Positions 26,633 through 35,006 of a stretch of 62,464 nt of DNA are shown here, piece by piece. The stretch's first letter is position 1; every line of letters begins with the position of its first letter. This stretch comes from an uncultured Pelagibacteraceae bacterium (GTDB taxonomy: Bacteria; Pseudomonadota; Alphaproteobacteria; Pelagibacterales; Pelagibacteraceae): NCBI GenBank assembly GCA_902596515.1, contig CACJUF010000006.1, forward strand, positions 1 to 62,464, read 5' to 3'. The translations under genes were made by a program, and so were the position numbers. The notes below the pieces were generated by a model. That model did no database searches. It was given only the letters and a program-made list of their open reading frames with translations, and was not told the origin of the DNA.

Positions 26633-27952
26633 ATGATCAGTTTAAATAGAAATATAAATAATATATTTTTTATTTTTGTTTTATCACATTTATTAATTTG
26701 GACGGTTGTTCCTACAATAACTAATAAAAATCTACCCCTAGATGTCATCGAAGCATTAGCATGGGGCAGTAATTTAGACTGGGGTTTCAATAAACATCCA
26801 CCTGGTAGCGCTTTTTTTCCAGAAATTTTCTTTCAGATATTTGGTCCACAGGATTGGGCATATTATTTCTTAAGCTCATTATTTGTGGTGATTTCTTTTT
26901 ATTTTGTTTTTAAAGTCGCTGATGAGATTTTATCAAGCAAACTATTAAGTCTTTTTTCCGTTTTAATTTTAGAGGCAATTTATTTCTATAATTTTACGAC
27001 ACCTGAGTTCAATGTAAATGTATGCCAGCTTCCATTTTGGTCTTTAGTGGTTTATTTTTCGTGGAAAATTTACTCTTCAAAAGAGATAAAATTATCAGAT
27101 TGTTTTTTTATTGGTTTATTTAGTGCAATAGGATTTCTCTCAAAGTACTTATTTGTATATCTATTAGCATCAATCTTTCTACTTTTTATGTATGTAATAT
27201 TAATTAAAAAAGATAGAAAATTTGATTTCAAATATTTTATTACTTTAGAAGTTTTTGTGATTTTATTAATTCCCCATTTTATATGGTTATACGGTAATGA
27301 TTTTATTACAATTTTTTATGGCTTAAAAAGAACTGGCTTAGAACCAAGTTTAATAAATCATTTTGAGCAGCCAATATTATTTTTATTTAAACAAATAGGA
27401 ACACTTCTTCCGTTTTTCTTTTTAATCTGGTTACTGGTAAAAAAAATCCAATTTAAGTTTAATGTTAAAGATAAAAAATTACTATTTTTATTAGTCATAA
27501 ACTTATTACCCATCTTTCTAATTCTTATTACTTCTGCGATAATGGGTTCTAAAATCAGAACGATGTGGATGACACCCTTTTATTTATATTTTGGGGTTCT
27601 ATTTCTCTATATTTTGAAATCACAAATAAATATTAAAAAAACAAATTCTTTTTTATCGGGATTTTTGTTTCTATTTTTTTTGTCACCAATTATTTATTCT
27701 TACGTTTCAATTTCCCAAACAGATAAAAGAACCGACTATCCTGGAAAAGAGATTGCATCTAAAGTGCAATTAATTTGGAGTAAAGATTTTAATGGAGAAA
27801 TTCAATTCGTGACAGGAGATGAATGGAAAGCTGGAAATTTATCATATCATTTAAAATCACGACCTGTTTGGGAGGGATCTACCAATAGTGAGATATTGAA
27901 AAATGCATCACAATTTATTTGTGTTGAAGATGTTTGTTTGGGAAGATACTAA
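26633..27952 (+). CDS. Membrane glycosyltransferase, GT39/ArnT-PMT-like (GT-C fold)
   Basis: Integral membrane protein of 439 residues with about ten hydrophobic segments. The first loop 'TNKNLPLDVIEALAWGSNLD' followed by 'WGFNKHPPGSAFFPEIFF' carries the acidic and 'HPP' motifs typical of ArnT/PMT glycosyltransferases, which use a polyprenyl-phosphate sugar donor on the periplasmic side. A soluble C-terminal part ends 'CVEDVCLGRY'. It is followed closely by a GT2 family gene, which may make the polyprenyl-phosphate sugar. Acceptor unknown. Confidence 0.8.
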   Translation: MISLNRNINNIFFIFVLSHLLIWTVVPTITNKNLPLDVIEALAWGSNLDWGFNKHPPGSAFFPEIFFQIFGPQDWAYYFLSSLFVVISFYFVFKVADEILSSKLLSLFSVLILEAIYFYNFTTPEFNVNVCQLPFWSLVVYFSWKIYSSKEIKLSDCFFIGLFSAIGFLSKYLFVYLLASIFLLFMYVILIKKDRKFDFKYFITLEVFVILLIPHFIWLYGNDFITIFYGLKRTGLEPSLINHFEQPILFLFKQIGTLLPFFFLIWLLVKKIQFKFNVKDKKLLFLLVINLLPIFLILITSAIMGSKIRTMWMTPFYLYFGVLFLYILKSQINIKKTNSFLSGFLFLFFLSPIIYSYVSISQTDKRTDYPGKEIASKVQLIWSKDFNGEIQFVTGDEWKAGNLSYHLKSRPVWEGSTNSEILKNASQFICVEDVCLGRY

Positions 27953-27966
27953 AATTTGATTATATT

Positions 27967-28836
27967 ATGAAAATAATAATTTTGACCCCGGTGTATAATG
28001 ACTGGCAATCAGTATATAAACTAGTCGAAGAAATTAATAACCTATCGTTAAACAAAGAATTTGAAATTTCAGTTTATATATTTAACGATTATTCAAATCA
28101 TGATCGTCCTGATTTTGAAAAAAATTTAGAAAATATAAATTCTGTAAAGATATTTAATATGAAAAAAAATCAAGGACATGCAAGATGTATTGCCACTGGT
28201 TTAAAATATATTTTTGAAAAAGATAATTTTGATTATGTTATTCCTATGGACGGGGATGGTGAGGATAGACCTGAGGAAATTGAATTTTTTTTAGATCAAA
28301 TAAAAAAATCACAAGATAAACCTATTGTAGGAGAAAGAATTAAACGAACTGAAAAGATGATCTTTAAGATTTGTTATCAAGTACATAAATTTCTTACATT
28401 AGTATTCACAAGCAAGTCAATTAAGTTTGGAAATTATACTTGTTTACCGAAATCCATTGTTGAAAAAATGATTAATGAGAAAGCTACATGGAATAGTTTT
28501 TCGGGTTCATTAAAAAAAATTGAAAATGACTTAATTTCTATTCCCTCTATTAGAGGTAATCGATATTTTGGACCATCAAAAATGAGTTTTATCAATTTAA
28601 TTAAACACTCACTTTCAATTATCAGCGTGTTCAGAAAAACTTTTTTAATTCGATCTGCATTATTTATAATAATTTATATTTTAATGATTAAAAGTAATGC
28701 ATCATTAATCACTGCAATACCTCTCATTTTTTTATTAGTAGCTGTTTATTCAATTTCAAATTTAGCATTAAGAGAAAATATGGAAGAATTTAAAAATTGT
28801 TTAAGCCAAATAAATGATATTGAGAATATTAAATGA
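27967..28836 (+). CDS. Glycosyltransferase family 2, polyprenyl-phosphate sugar synthase-like
   Basis: GT-A fold transferase with C-terminal membrane helices. From the ATG at 27967 it is 289 residues starting 'MKIIILTPVYNDWQSVYKLV'; 'NQGHARCIATGLKYI' and the metal-binding 'VIPMDGDGEDRPEEI' (DxD) follow, and two hydrophobic segments 'ALFIIIYILMI' and 'AIPLIFLLVAVYSIS' close the protein, as in DPM1/GtrB-like enzymes. An in-frame ATG at 27934 exists but lies in the previous gene. The pair with the GT39-like gene suggests donor synthesis plus transfer. Overlaps ppc by 4 nt. Confidence 0.8.
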   Translation: MKIIILTPVYNDWQSVYKLVEEINNLSLNKEFEISVYIFNDYSNHDRPDFEKNLENINSVKIFNMKKNQGHARCIATGLKYIFEKDNFDYVIPMDGDGEDRPEEIEFFLDQIKKSQDKPIVGERIKRTEKMIFKICYQVHKFLTLVFTSKSIKFGNYTCLPKSIVEKMINEKATWNSFSGSLKKIENDLISIPSIRGNRYFGPSKMSFINLIKHSLSIISVFRKTFLIRSALFIIIYILMIKSNASLITAIPLIFLLVAVYSISNLALRENMEEFKNCLSQINDIENIK

Positions 28837-31520
28837 AAAAAAAAGATCTTTATTATGAGAGAATTCCTACAAAACTTTTAAGAGAGGATGTCAGATATTT
28901 AGGAAACATATTAGGGCATGTAATAAGGACACAAGAGGGACAAAAGTTTTTTAATCTAGTTGAAAAAGTTAGAAAATTATCAAAAGCTAATAAAGCCAAT
29001 CCTAACTCAAAAAAACTAAATAGTGATGTAATTAACGCAATCAAAAAACTTGATCCTAAAAATACTTTTAAATTAACTCGAGCATTTTCACATTTTATGA
29101 ATTTTATGAATTTAGCTGAGCTAGTTGATGCCTCTAGAAGTATAAATGAAAATGAAAATAATAAAAAAAAATTAAATAAAAAAAATTTATTCATTGAGGA
29201 AATTTTTGAGGACTTGTTTAGAAAAAAAAATATTTCAGACAAAAAGATTTATGATTTAGCAAAAAATCTTAATATAGGTATTGTTTTAACAGCTCATCCG
29301 ACAGAAGTAAAAAGAAGAACTTTAATTCAAAAATATCACAAAATTATAGAGATACTTGAGGAACGAGAATTGTTTAAAAATTTTCCTTCAAAATTAAAAG
29401 TTCTCGATAAAAATCTTTATGATGAGTTAACGATTATTTGGAATACGGATGATCTCAAAAGATTTAAACCATCACCATTTGATGAGGCTAGATGGGGATT
29501 AGCCATCATTGAAGATAGTCTGTGGGACACTGTTCCAAAAGTTTACAGAAAATTAAATTCTATATTTGTAAAAAATATGGGTAAAAATTTACCAAAAAAT
29601 TTTAATCCTATTGTTTTTGGTTCATGGATGGGTGGTGATCGAGATGGTAATCCAAATGTTACTTCAGAAGTCACAAGAAAAGTAATTTTACTCTCTAGAT
29701 GGGAAGCAGCTAAATTATATGAAAAAGCTCTTACTAAAATAATAAGATCCTATTCTATGGAAAAGGCTTCAAAAAAAATCTTAAGTAAAGTTGGTCAATC
29801 ATTTGAGCCTTATAGAGTTTTTTTAAGACCTTTGAGAGACAAAATGAGAATTACCCATAGATCTATTGAACAACACTTGGTGCATAATAAGACGTTAGAT
29901 CAAAAAAAATTATTAAGTTCTCGAGAGGAAATTCTTAAACCTTTAAGAGTTGTAAGAGAGTCTTTAGAGCAAAATCAAAATGAGAATATTGCTAGCGGTG
30001 AATTGTTAGATTTAATGAGGCGTGCAAAATGTTTTGGGATTAATTTAGCTAGATTAGATATAAGACAAGAGTCTGTAAGACATAAACAATTGATATCTGA
30101 GTTTGTTAAGACGAAGTATAAAAAAAATTATTCAAATTTTACTGAGAAAGAAAAAATAAAATTTTTAAAGAAATTTATAACTTCTAAATCTAATAAAATT
30201 AGAAATTTTCAATTTAAAAATAAAGAAAATAAGGAAGTATGGACAACCTTCAATACATTATCTAAAGAGCCACCAGAGTGTTTAGGTGCGTATGTAATAT
30301 CTATGACTACCTCTGCTTCAGATATTTTATCAGTATCTTTCTTACAAAAAGAGGCAAATATAAAAAATAAATTAAGAGTGGTTCCTTTATTTGAAACTTT
30401 AGATGATCTTGTTAATGCAAGATCCATAATGGAAACCCTGTTCTCACAAAAATGGTATAGAAAACTGATCAATCATGAACAGGAGGTAATGATTGGATAC
30501 TCAGACTCAAGTAAGGACGCTGGAAAAATATGTGCTAGTTGGCATCAATATAAAGCACAAGAAGAAATAATAAAATTAGCAAAAAAATTTAAGATTAAAG
30601 TAACTTTTTTTCACGGCAGAGGTGGATCAGCTGGTAGAGGAGGAGGTCCGATACAGGCTACTTTAAGATCACAACCTCCTAACTCAGTTAATGGCAATAT
30701 AAGAATTACCGATCAAGGTGAAGTAATTCAACAAAAGTATGGTTATGAACCTTTAGCTAATTATAACTTATGTAGTTACATTGGTGCTGTTACAGAGGCT
30801 ACTTTAAATCCCCCGCCAATTCCTAAAAAGAATTGGAGAGATCTTATCGAAAAAATGTCTGATATTTCAAAAAATTCTTATAGAAAAAATATAAATCAAA
30901 GTTCAGATTTTATTCAGTATTTTAGGACTGTCACTCCTCATAAAGCACTTGGTAAATTATCCATTGGTTCAAGACCGTCAAAAAGAAAAAATGTTGATAA
31001 CATAAAAAGCTTAAGAGCAATACCTTGGGTATTTGCGTGGACACAGATCAGATTAATGCTTCCAGCCTGGTTAGGAAGTGCAGAAGCATTAAGATACTCT
31101 TATATCAAACAGTTTAGAAAAACTTTATATGATATGGAAAAAAATTGGCCTTTTTTTAATTCAATGCTTGATATGCTTGATATGGTAATTTCCAAAGCTG
31201 ATCCAGAAATTTCAAAAATTTATGAGGAGTTCCTTGCCGATAAAAAACTTCAAAGAGTTGGACAAAAACTAAGATTTCAATTTGATACGATAAAGGAATT
31301 AAATAAAAAAATTACCCCTAAGGAAATTTTGAAGATAAGAAAAGAATTTAGATCTAAGGTATTAGCAAGAAATATTTACTCTGAGGTTTTAAATATTATT
31401 CAGCCAATAGTTATTTACAAATTAAAAAAGAAAAAAGATAAAAAAAATAGAAAATATTTAGAGGACGCTTTGCTGACCTCTATCGCAGGTATTTCCGCTG
31501 CTATGAAAAATACTGGATAA
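28833..31520 (+). CDS. ppc: Phosphoenolpyruvate carboxylase
   Basis: Carboxylates PEP to oxaloacetate, replenishing the TCA cycle. The 895-residue protein has the first catalytic site 'VLTAHPTEVKRRTL' with its His, 'GSWMGGDRDGNPNVTSEV', the second 'VTFFHGRGGSAGRGGGPI' site, 'LGSRPSKRK'-type 'IGSRPSKRKNVDNIKSLRAI' and the C-terminal NTG that closes the active site. Length is normal (about 880-900). It starts in the GT2 stop (ATGA) and ends 9 nt from the convergent umuC. Coupling to glycosyltransferase genes seems to be a streamlining accident. Confidence 0.96.
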   Translation: MKKKDLYYERIPTKLLREDVRYLGNILGHVIRTQEGQKFFNLVEKVRKLSKANKANPNSKKLNSDVINAIKKLDPKNTFKLTRAFSHFMNFMNLAELVDASRSINENENNKKKLNKKNLFIEEIFEDLFRKKNISDKKIYDLAKNLNIGIVLTAHPTEVKRRTLIQKYHKIIEILEERELFKNFPSKLKVLDKNLYDELTIIWNTDDLKRFKPSPFDEARWGLAIIEDSLWDTVPKVYRKLNSIFVKNMGKNLPKNFNPIVFGSWMGGDRDGNPNVTSEVTRKVILLSRWEAAKLYEKALTKIIRSYSMEKASKKILSKVGQSFEPYRVFLRPLRDKMRITHRSIEQHLVHNKTLDQKKLLSSREEILKPLRVVRESLEQNQNENIASGELLDLMRRAKCFGINLARLDIRQESVRHKQLISEFVKTKYKKNYSNFTEKEKIKFLKKFITSKSNKIRNFQFKNKENKEVWTTFNTLSKEPPECLGAYVISMTTSASDILSVSFLQKEANIKNKLRVVPLFETLDDLVNARSIMETLFSQKWYRKLINHEQEVMIGYSDSSKDAGKICASWHQYKAQEEIIKLAKKFKIKVTFFHGRGGSAGRGGGPIQATLRSQPPNSVNGNIRITDQGEVIQQKYGYEPLANYNLCSYIGAVTEATLNPPPIPKKNWRDLIEKMSDISKNSYRKNINQSSDFIQYFRTVTPHKALGKLSIGSRPSKRKNVDNIKSLRAIPWVFAWTQIRLMLPAWLGSAEALRYSYIKQFRKTLYDMEKNWPFFNSMLDMLDMVISKADPEISKIYEEFLADKKLQRVGQKLRFQFDTIKELNKKITPKEILKIRKEFRSKVLARNIYSEVLNIIQPIVIYKLKKKKDKKNRKYLEDALLTSIAGISAAMKNTG

Positions 31521-31529
31521 TAAAATTGA

Positions 31530-32807
31530 TTAAGCTCTAATTGTCGGTAGACAATAAAAATCAGCTGTATCTATTTTAGAAGAGTATTGTCTTCTCATAT
31601 TCCATTTTTTATGAACCCCAGCGCTTGCAAGACTTAAAGTAGATCTGCCATATCTGTAATTAGTATTATCAATTGATCGCATTAAACTTTTTATCTTTTC
31701 ATCTTTTTCCGATGAAAATAAATTTTTTCTTCCATCATCATTACGTAGTCCTGTAAGCATGACACCTGCTTTCTGATATCGATATCCATTTTTGAAAATG
31801 CTCTCTAAAATCGAAACTGCAGTTTTAACAGTTTCAATACTATTGTTTGTTGCAATTGGAAAATCAATTGTCTTTGCATTTGAATAATAACCATAGTCTC
31901 TTTGAAAAGGACTAGTTCTGACAAAAACTGTAATTGCTTTTGCAACCAAAGACTCTGATCTAATTTTTTCAGATGCGTTTAAACAATAATTTGCAACCGC
32001 TTCTTTTAATTCTTGAAACTTTTCGATTCTTTTTCCAAATGATCTTGAAACTACACAGCTTTTCCTTTTTGTTTGTGTTGTCTCTAAACCAATACATGGT
32101 ACTCCTCTAAGTTCCATTGCAGTTCTAGAACTTAAAACATTGGAACATTTTTTGATCCAAGTATTAGATTTATTTTTAAGTTGTTTTGCATTGTAAATTC
32201 CATTCTTTTGGTAAAACTTTGTAAGTTGTCTACCAACGCCCCAAACATCATTAATTTCAACTTTCTCTAAGATAGGATCTAAATTCTCAATGCCAATTAA
32301 ACTTGTTACTCCTGATTTTTTTTTCTTTGCGATATGATTTGCAACTTTACTTAAAGTTTTAGTTTTAGCGATACCAATGCTAGTTGGAATCCCAGTCCAT
32401 TGTAAAACTGTCTCTCTAATTTCTCTTCCAACTTTTTCAACTTCAGAGTCTGGAAAATTAGATAAATCTATAAATGCTTCATCAATTGAGTAAACTTCTA
32501 TTTCAGTATTAAATCTTTTCAGAGTTCTCATTACCCTTCTAGATAAATCTCCATATAAGGAATAATTTGACGAAAAAACTTCAACTTTATTTTTTACAAT
32601 AATATCTTTTGCTTTAAAATATGGCTCTCCCATTTTAATTCCTAAAGCTTTTGCTTCATTAGATCTAGAAATGATACAACCATCATTATTGGATAAAACA
32701 ACCACAGGTTTTTTTCTTATTTTTGGATTAAATAATCTTTCACATGAAACATAGAAAGAATTACAATCAACTAAGCCTATTTTTTTAGTACGTAGAATGG
32801 ATGACAT
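31530..32807 (-). CDS. umuC: DNA polymerase V catalytic subunit UmuC
   Basis: Y-family translesion polymerase. The 425-residue protein has the palm motif 'GLVDCNSFYVSCERLFNP' (first catalytic Asp14), 'VVLSNNDGCIISRSNEAKAL', the second catalytic motif 'YSIDEAFIDLS', the helix-hairpin 'IPTSIGIAKTKTLSKVANHI', and a little-finger domain ending near the C-terminus. It overlaps umuD by 23 nt, so both are expressed from the LexA-type promoter upstream of umuD. It ends 9 nt from ppc. Confidence 0.95.
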   Translation of the reverse strand: MSSILRTKKIGLVDCNSFYVSCERLFNPKIRKKPVVVLSNNDGCIISRSNEAKALGIKMGEPYFKAKDIIVKNKVEVFSSNYSLYGDLSRRVMRTLKRFNTEIEVYSIDEAFIDLSNFPDSEVEKVGREIRETVLQWTGIPTSIGIAKTKTLSKVANHIAKKKKSGVTSLIGIENLDPILEKVEINDVWGVGRQLTKFYQKNGIYNAKQLKNKSNTWIKKCSNVLSSRTAMELRGVPCIGLETTQTKRKSCVVSRSFGKRIEKFQELKEAVANYCLNASEKIRSESLVAKAITVFVRTSPFQRDYGYYSNAKTIDFPIATNNSIETVKTAVSILESIFKNGYRYQKAGVMLTGLRNDDGRKNLFSSEKDEKIKSLMRSIDNTNYRYGRSTLSLASAGVHKKWNMRRQYSSKIDTADFYCLPTIRA

Positions 32808-33180
32808 AAGTCACAACCCCCCAAATAAAAACATCTTCTTCTTCATTAATTAGAATTCTATTAGAAAAATCTTTAGACCCTGACGATAGAAATTTTTTAT
32901 CTCTTTCTTGAACTAAAGTTTTAACCACAAGTTCATCGTGAACATTTGCAATAACCGTTGAAAAATTTTTTGGTTTTAAACTTTTATCGACAACTAATAA
33001 GTCTCCATCATTAATCCCAACATCGACCATGGATTTACCTTGAACTCTGATAATAAAAGTAGCTGGAACATTTTTGATTAAATGCATGTTCAGATCGATA
33101 TCTTCTTCGATATAATCAGTGGCAGGTGATGGGAAACCAGCACCAGCTTTATGTAGATAATAGGGAATAGTTAGTTTCAT
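32785..33180 (-). CDS. umuD: UmuD-type self-cleaving S24 peptidase (Pol V subunit)
   Basis: RecA-stimulated autocleavage yields the active UmuD' partner of UmuC. From the ATG at 33180 the protein is 131 residues: cleavage site Ala14-Gly15 in 'KAGAGFPSPATDY', nucleophile Ser50 in 'VQGKSMVDVGINDGD' and base Lys87 in 'ELVVKTLV', a spacing of 37 as in E. coli (Ser60, Lys97). An in-frame ATG at 33210 would add 10 residues and give E. coli-like numbering, but it lies upstream of the best -10 box and would put the SOS box inside the gene, so 33180 is preferred. Overlaps umuC. Confidence 0.9.
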   Translation of the reverse strand: MKLTIPYYLHKAGAGFPSPATDYIEEDIDLNMHLIKNVPATFIIRVQGKSMVDVGINDGDLLVVDKSLKPKNFSTVIANVHDELVVKTLVQERDKKFLSSGSKDFSNRILINEEEDVFIWGVVTYVIHSTY

Positions 33181-33195
33181 GTTCTTGTTTTGTTC
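33181..33195 (-). promoter_or_regulatory. LexA-type SOS operator before umuDC
   Basis: GAACAAAACAAGAAC on the minus strand is a perfect match to the alphaproteobacterial LexA direct repeat GTTC-N7-GTTC (read on the plus strand as GTTC 33181-33184 and GTTC 33192-33195). It touches the umuD ATG and would cover the transcription start predicted from the -10 at 33199-33204. Confidence 0.85.
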
Positions 33196-33198
33196 TAA

Positions 33199-33227
33199 TT
33201 TATAGCCCATTTATACAATGCACGCAA
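33199..33227 (-). promoter_or_regulatory. Candidate promoter of umuDC
   Basis: Minus strand TTGCGT (33222-33227), 17-nt spacer, TATAAA (33199-33204). The predicted start near 33192 falls inside the SOS box, leaving a leader of about 12 nt with no Shine-Dalgarno sequence. Confidence 0.55.
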
Positions 33228-33251
33228 GAGGTTGTATTTTGAGTCCGTAAT

Positions 33252-33287
33252 TGAATCAAAAGTGAATCAAAACGTGAACATCAAAAC
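33252..33287 (+). repeat. Three helically spaced imperfect direct repeats
   Basis: TGAATCAAAAG (33252), TGAATCAAAAC (33263) and TGAACATCAAAAC (33275) begin 11 and 12 nt apart, about one helical turn. They lie in the 184-bp gap between umuD and the cupin gene, upstream of the umu -35. They may be a regulator site; nothing here identifies the protein. Confidence 0.55.
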
Positions 33288-33353
33288 TATATTTTGTATG
33301 CTTGTGGATAACTGCAACCAAGGATAGTTTTAAATTCTAATTTAATTATAAAA

Positions 33354-33357
33354 GGAG
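33354..33357 (+). promoter_or_regulatory. Ribosome binding site of the cupin gene
   Basis: GGAG in AAAAGGAGAAAAATAATG, 7 nt before the ATG at 33365. One of the few clear Shine-Dalgarno sites in the window. Confidence 0.65.
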
Positions 33358-33364
33358 AAAAATA

Positions 33365-33715
33365 ATGAGTTCAATTGAAGTCAAAACTTTTGACAATCCA
33401 GACGAAAGTAACACGAATTTTAAAAATGCTAAAATAGATATTGTGAAAGTAGGAGATCAAAGAGTTATGAGATTAGTTTTACAACCAGGTTGGAAATGGT
33501 CAAAAGACATTAAGCCAACAGTTGGCACAGATAGCTGTAAAGCAAAACATCTAGGTGTAATTGTTTCAGGAGCAGTTTGCGCAAAACATGATGATGGAAC
33601 TGAATTAACTTATAAGGCTGGTGATGCATATTCAATAGAACCAGGTCATGATGGTTGGGTAGTAGGTGATAAACCTGCAGTAGTTTATGAGTTTCATGGA
33701 AAATGGGGAGAATAG
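33365..33715 (+). CDS. Small cupin-domain protein
   Basis: Single-domain beta-barrel of 116 residues. Cupin features are 'LQPGWKWSKDIKP', 'CKAKHLGVIVSGAVCAKHDD' followed by 'GTELTYKAGDAYSIEPGHDG', and a closing strand 'PAVVYEFHGKW'. The first cupin box has only part of the usual His/Glu metal set (His in 'KAKHLG', His in 'PGHDGW'), so metal binding and enzyme activity are uncertain. It has a clear ribosome site and overlaps the next gene by one base (TAGTG), so the two are probably co-expressed. Function unknown. Confidence 0.8.
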   Translation: MSSIEVKTFDNPDESNTNFKNAKIDIVKVGDQRVMRLVLQPGWKWSKDIKPTVGTDSCKAKHLGVIVSGAVCAKHDDGTELTYKAGDAYSIEPGHDGWVVGDKPAVVYEFHGKWGE

Positions 33716-34077
33716 TGAAAAAACTATCTTGTCATTGTGGTGCTATAGAAGCTGAAATAAATTTAGAGGGAGACTTAGCCAAAGTAATAAAATGCAATTG
33801 TTCTATTTGTAAAAGAAAAGGAGCAATTATGTCTATGGTAAAAAATGAAGATTTTAAAATTGTTAAAGGTGAAGAAAAATTAAAACTTTATCAATTTCAT
33901 TCAAAAGTTGCCAAACATTACTTTTGCTCAGATTGTGGAATTTATACCCATCACAACCCAAGAATAAATCCAGCGATGACAGGATTTAATGTTGGGTGTA
34001 TTGATGAAATAAATACTTTTGATATCAAAGATGTTCCAGTAAACGATGGTCAAAATCATCCTTTAGATAAAAAATAA
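33715..34077 (+). CDS. GFA/CENP-V family zinc protein
   Basis: Member of the glutathione-dependent formaldehyde-activating (GFA) / CENP-V fold. From GTG at 33715 it is 120 residues with zinc cysteines Cys6, Cys8, Cys27, Cys29, Cys32, Cys71 and Cys74 ('LSCHCG', 'KCNCSICKRKG', 'YFCSDCGIYTHH'). GTG is chosen over the upstream ATG at 33703 because it sits in the TAGTG junction with the cupin stop and has GGGGAG (33704-33709) at a proper distance. The C-terminus 'DGQNHPLD' is typical of the family. A thiol adduct lyase role is plausible, not shown. Confidence 0.85.
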   Translation: MKKLSCHCGAIEAEINLEGDLAKVIKCNCSICKRKGAIMSMVKNEDFKIVKGEEKLKLYQFHSKVAKHYFCSDCGIYTHHNPRINPAMTGFNVGCIDEINTFDIKDVPVNDGQNHPLDKK

Positions 34078-34082
34078 TTTTC

Positions 34083-35006
34083 ATGCAACAATTTAGTTTA
34101 TGCTTTGGTAGGGTAAAAAAAGACTGTTTAAAGTTCATTAAATCTCAAGAGACAAAAGCTGATAAATTCAAAAATAAAGAAAGGATGATTAAATCTTTCT
34201 TAATTCCTCTATGTTTTTGGATCAGTGAAAAAGCTGATAAAAAAAAACCGTATTTTGTAGGATTAGCAGGAGGACAAGGAACCGGTAAAACCACAATTAG
34301 TTCTTTAATCAGAATTATATTAACAAAATACTTTAAATTAAATGTTTTTAGAATTTCAATAGATGACTTCTATAAAACAAGAAAAGAGCGAATAAATTTA
34401 TCAAAAAGAGTTCATCCTATGCTTTTAACTAGAGGCGTGCCCGGAACACATGACATTAATATGATGTTAAATTTTTTTAAAAAGTCAAAAAGTAAGAAAT
34501 TCAACAGATTAAAATTACCAACATTTAATAAAGCTATCGATGACAGGTATAATAAAAAGAAATGGTACGATTTAAAAAAGAGACCAGATGTAATCATTTT
34601 TGAAGGATGGTGTGTTGGAGCAAAATCAGAAAAAAATAATACATTAAAGAAAACAATTAATTCATTGGAGAAAGCAAAAGATCAAAAACAGATTTGGAGA
34701 AAATATGTTAACAACCAATTAAAATCAAAATATAAAAACTTATATTCACAATTAAATTGTTTGGTTTATCTAAAAGCAAAAAATTTTAGCTTGTTACAAA
34801 AATGGAGATTAAAACAAGAGAGGAAACTTTGGGTTCAAAGCAAAGTGAAATTAAAAATAATGAGTAGAGGAGATGTATTAAATTTTATGCAAACTTATCA
34901 AAGAATTACTCAAAACATGTTTAAAAATATGCCGAAATATGCATCTGTTATATTCAATTTAAATAGTAACCATCAAATTAAATCTGCTGTATATAAAAAG
35001 AAATGA
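34083..35006 (+). CDS. P-loop kinase, D-glycerate 3-kinase (GLYK/Tda10) type
   Basis: The 307-residue protein has Walker A GGQGTGKTT (63-71), 'RISIDDFYKTRKER', 'RGVPGTHDINMM', 'LPTFNKAIDDRY', and the signature 'VIIFEGWCVGAK'. This set is characteristic of the plant-type glycerate kinase / yeast Tda10 family, which phosphorylates D-glycerate to 3-phosphoglycerate. In SAR11-type cells it could close a glycolate/glyoxylate assimilation route. No other glycerate pathway gene is adjacent. It overlaps the TolC-like gene by 4 nt. Confidence 0.85.
   Translation: MQQFSLCFGRVKKDCLKFIKSQETKADKFKNKERMIKSFLIPLCFWISEKADKKKPYFVGLAGGQGTGKTTISSLIRIILTKYFKLNVFRISIDDFYKTRKERINLSKRVHPMLLTRGVPGTHDINMMLNFFKKSKSKKFNRLKLPTFNKAIDDRYNKKKWYDLKKRPDVIIFEGWCVGAKSEKNNTLKKTINSLEKAKDQKQIWRKYVNNQLKSKYKNLYSQLNCLVYLKAKNFSLLQKWRLKQERKLWVQSKVKLKIMSRGDVLNFMQTYQRITQNMFKNMPKYASVIFNLNSNHQIKSAVYKKK

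Noticed and set aside
33303..33311. TGTGGATAA, a perfect DnaA-box consensus on the minus strand
   Set aside because: Only one copy in the gap, no AT-rich unwinding region paired with further boxes and no dnaA, parA or gidA neighbours, so it is not evidence of an origin.
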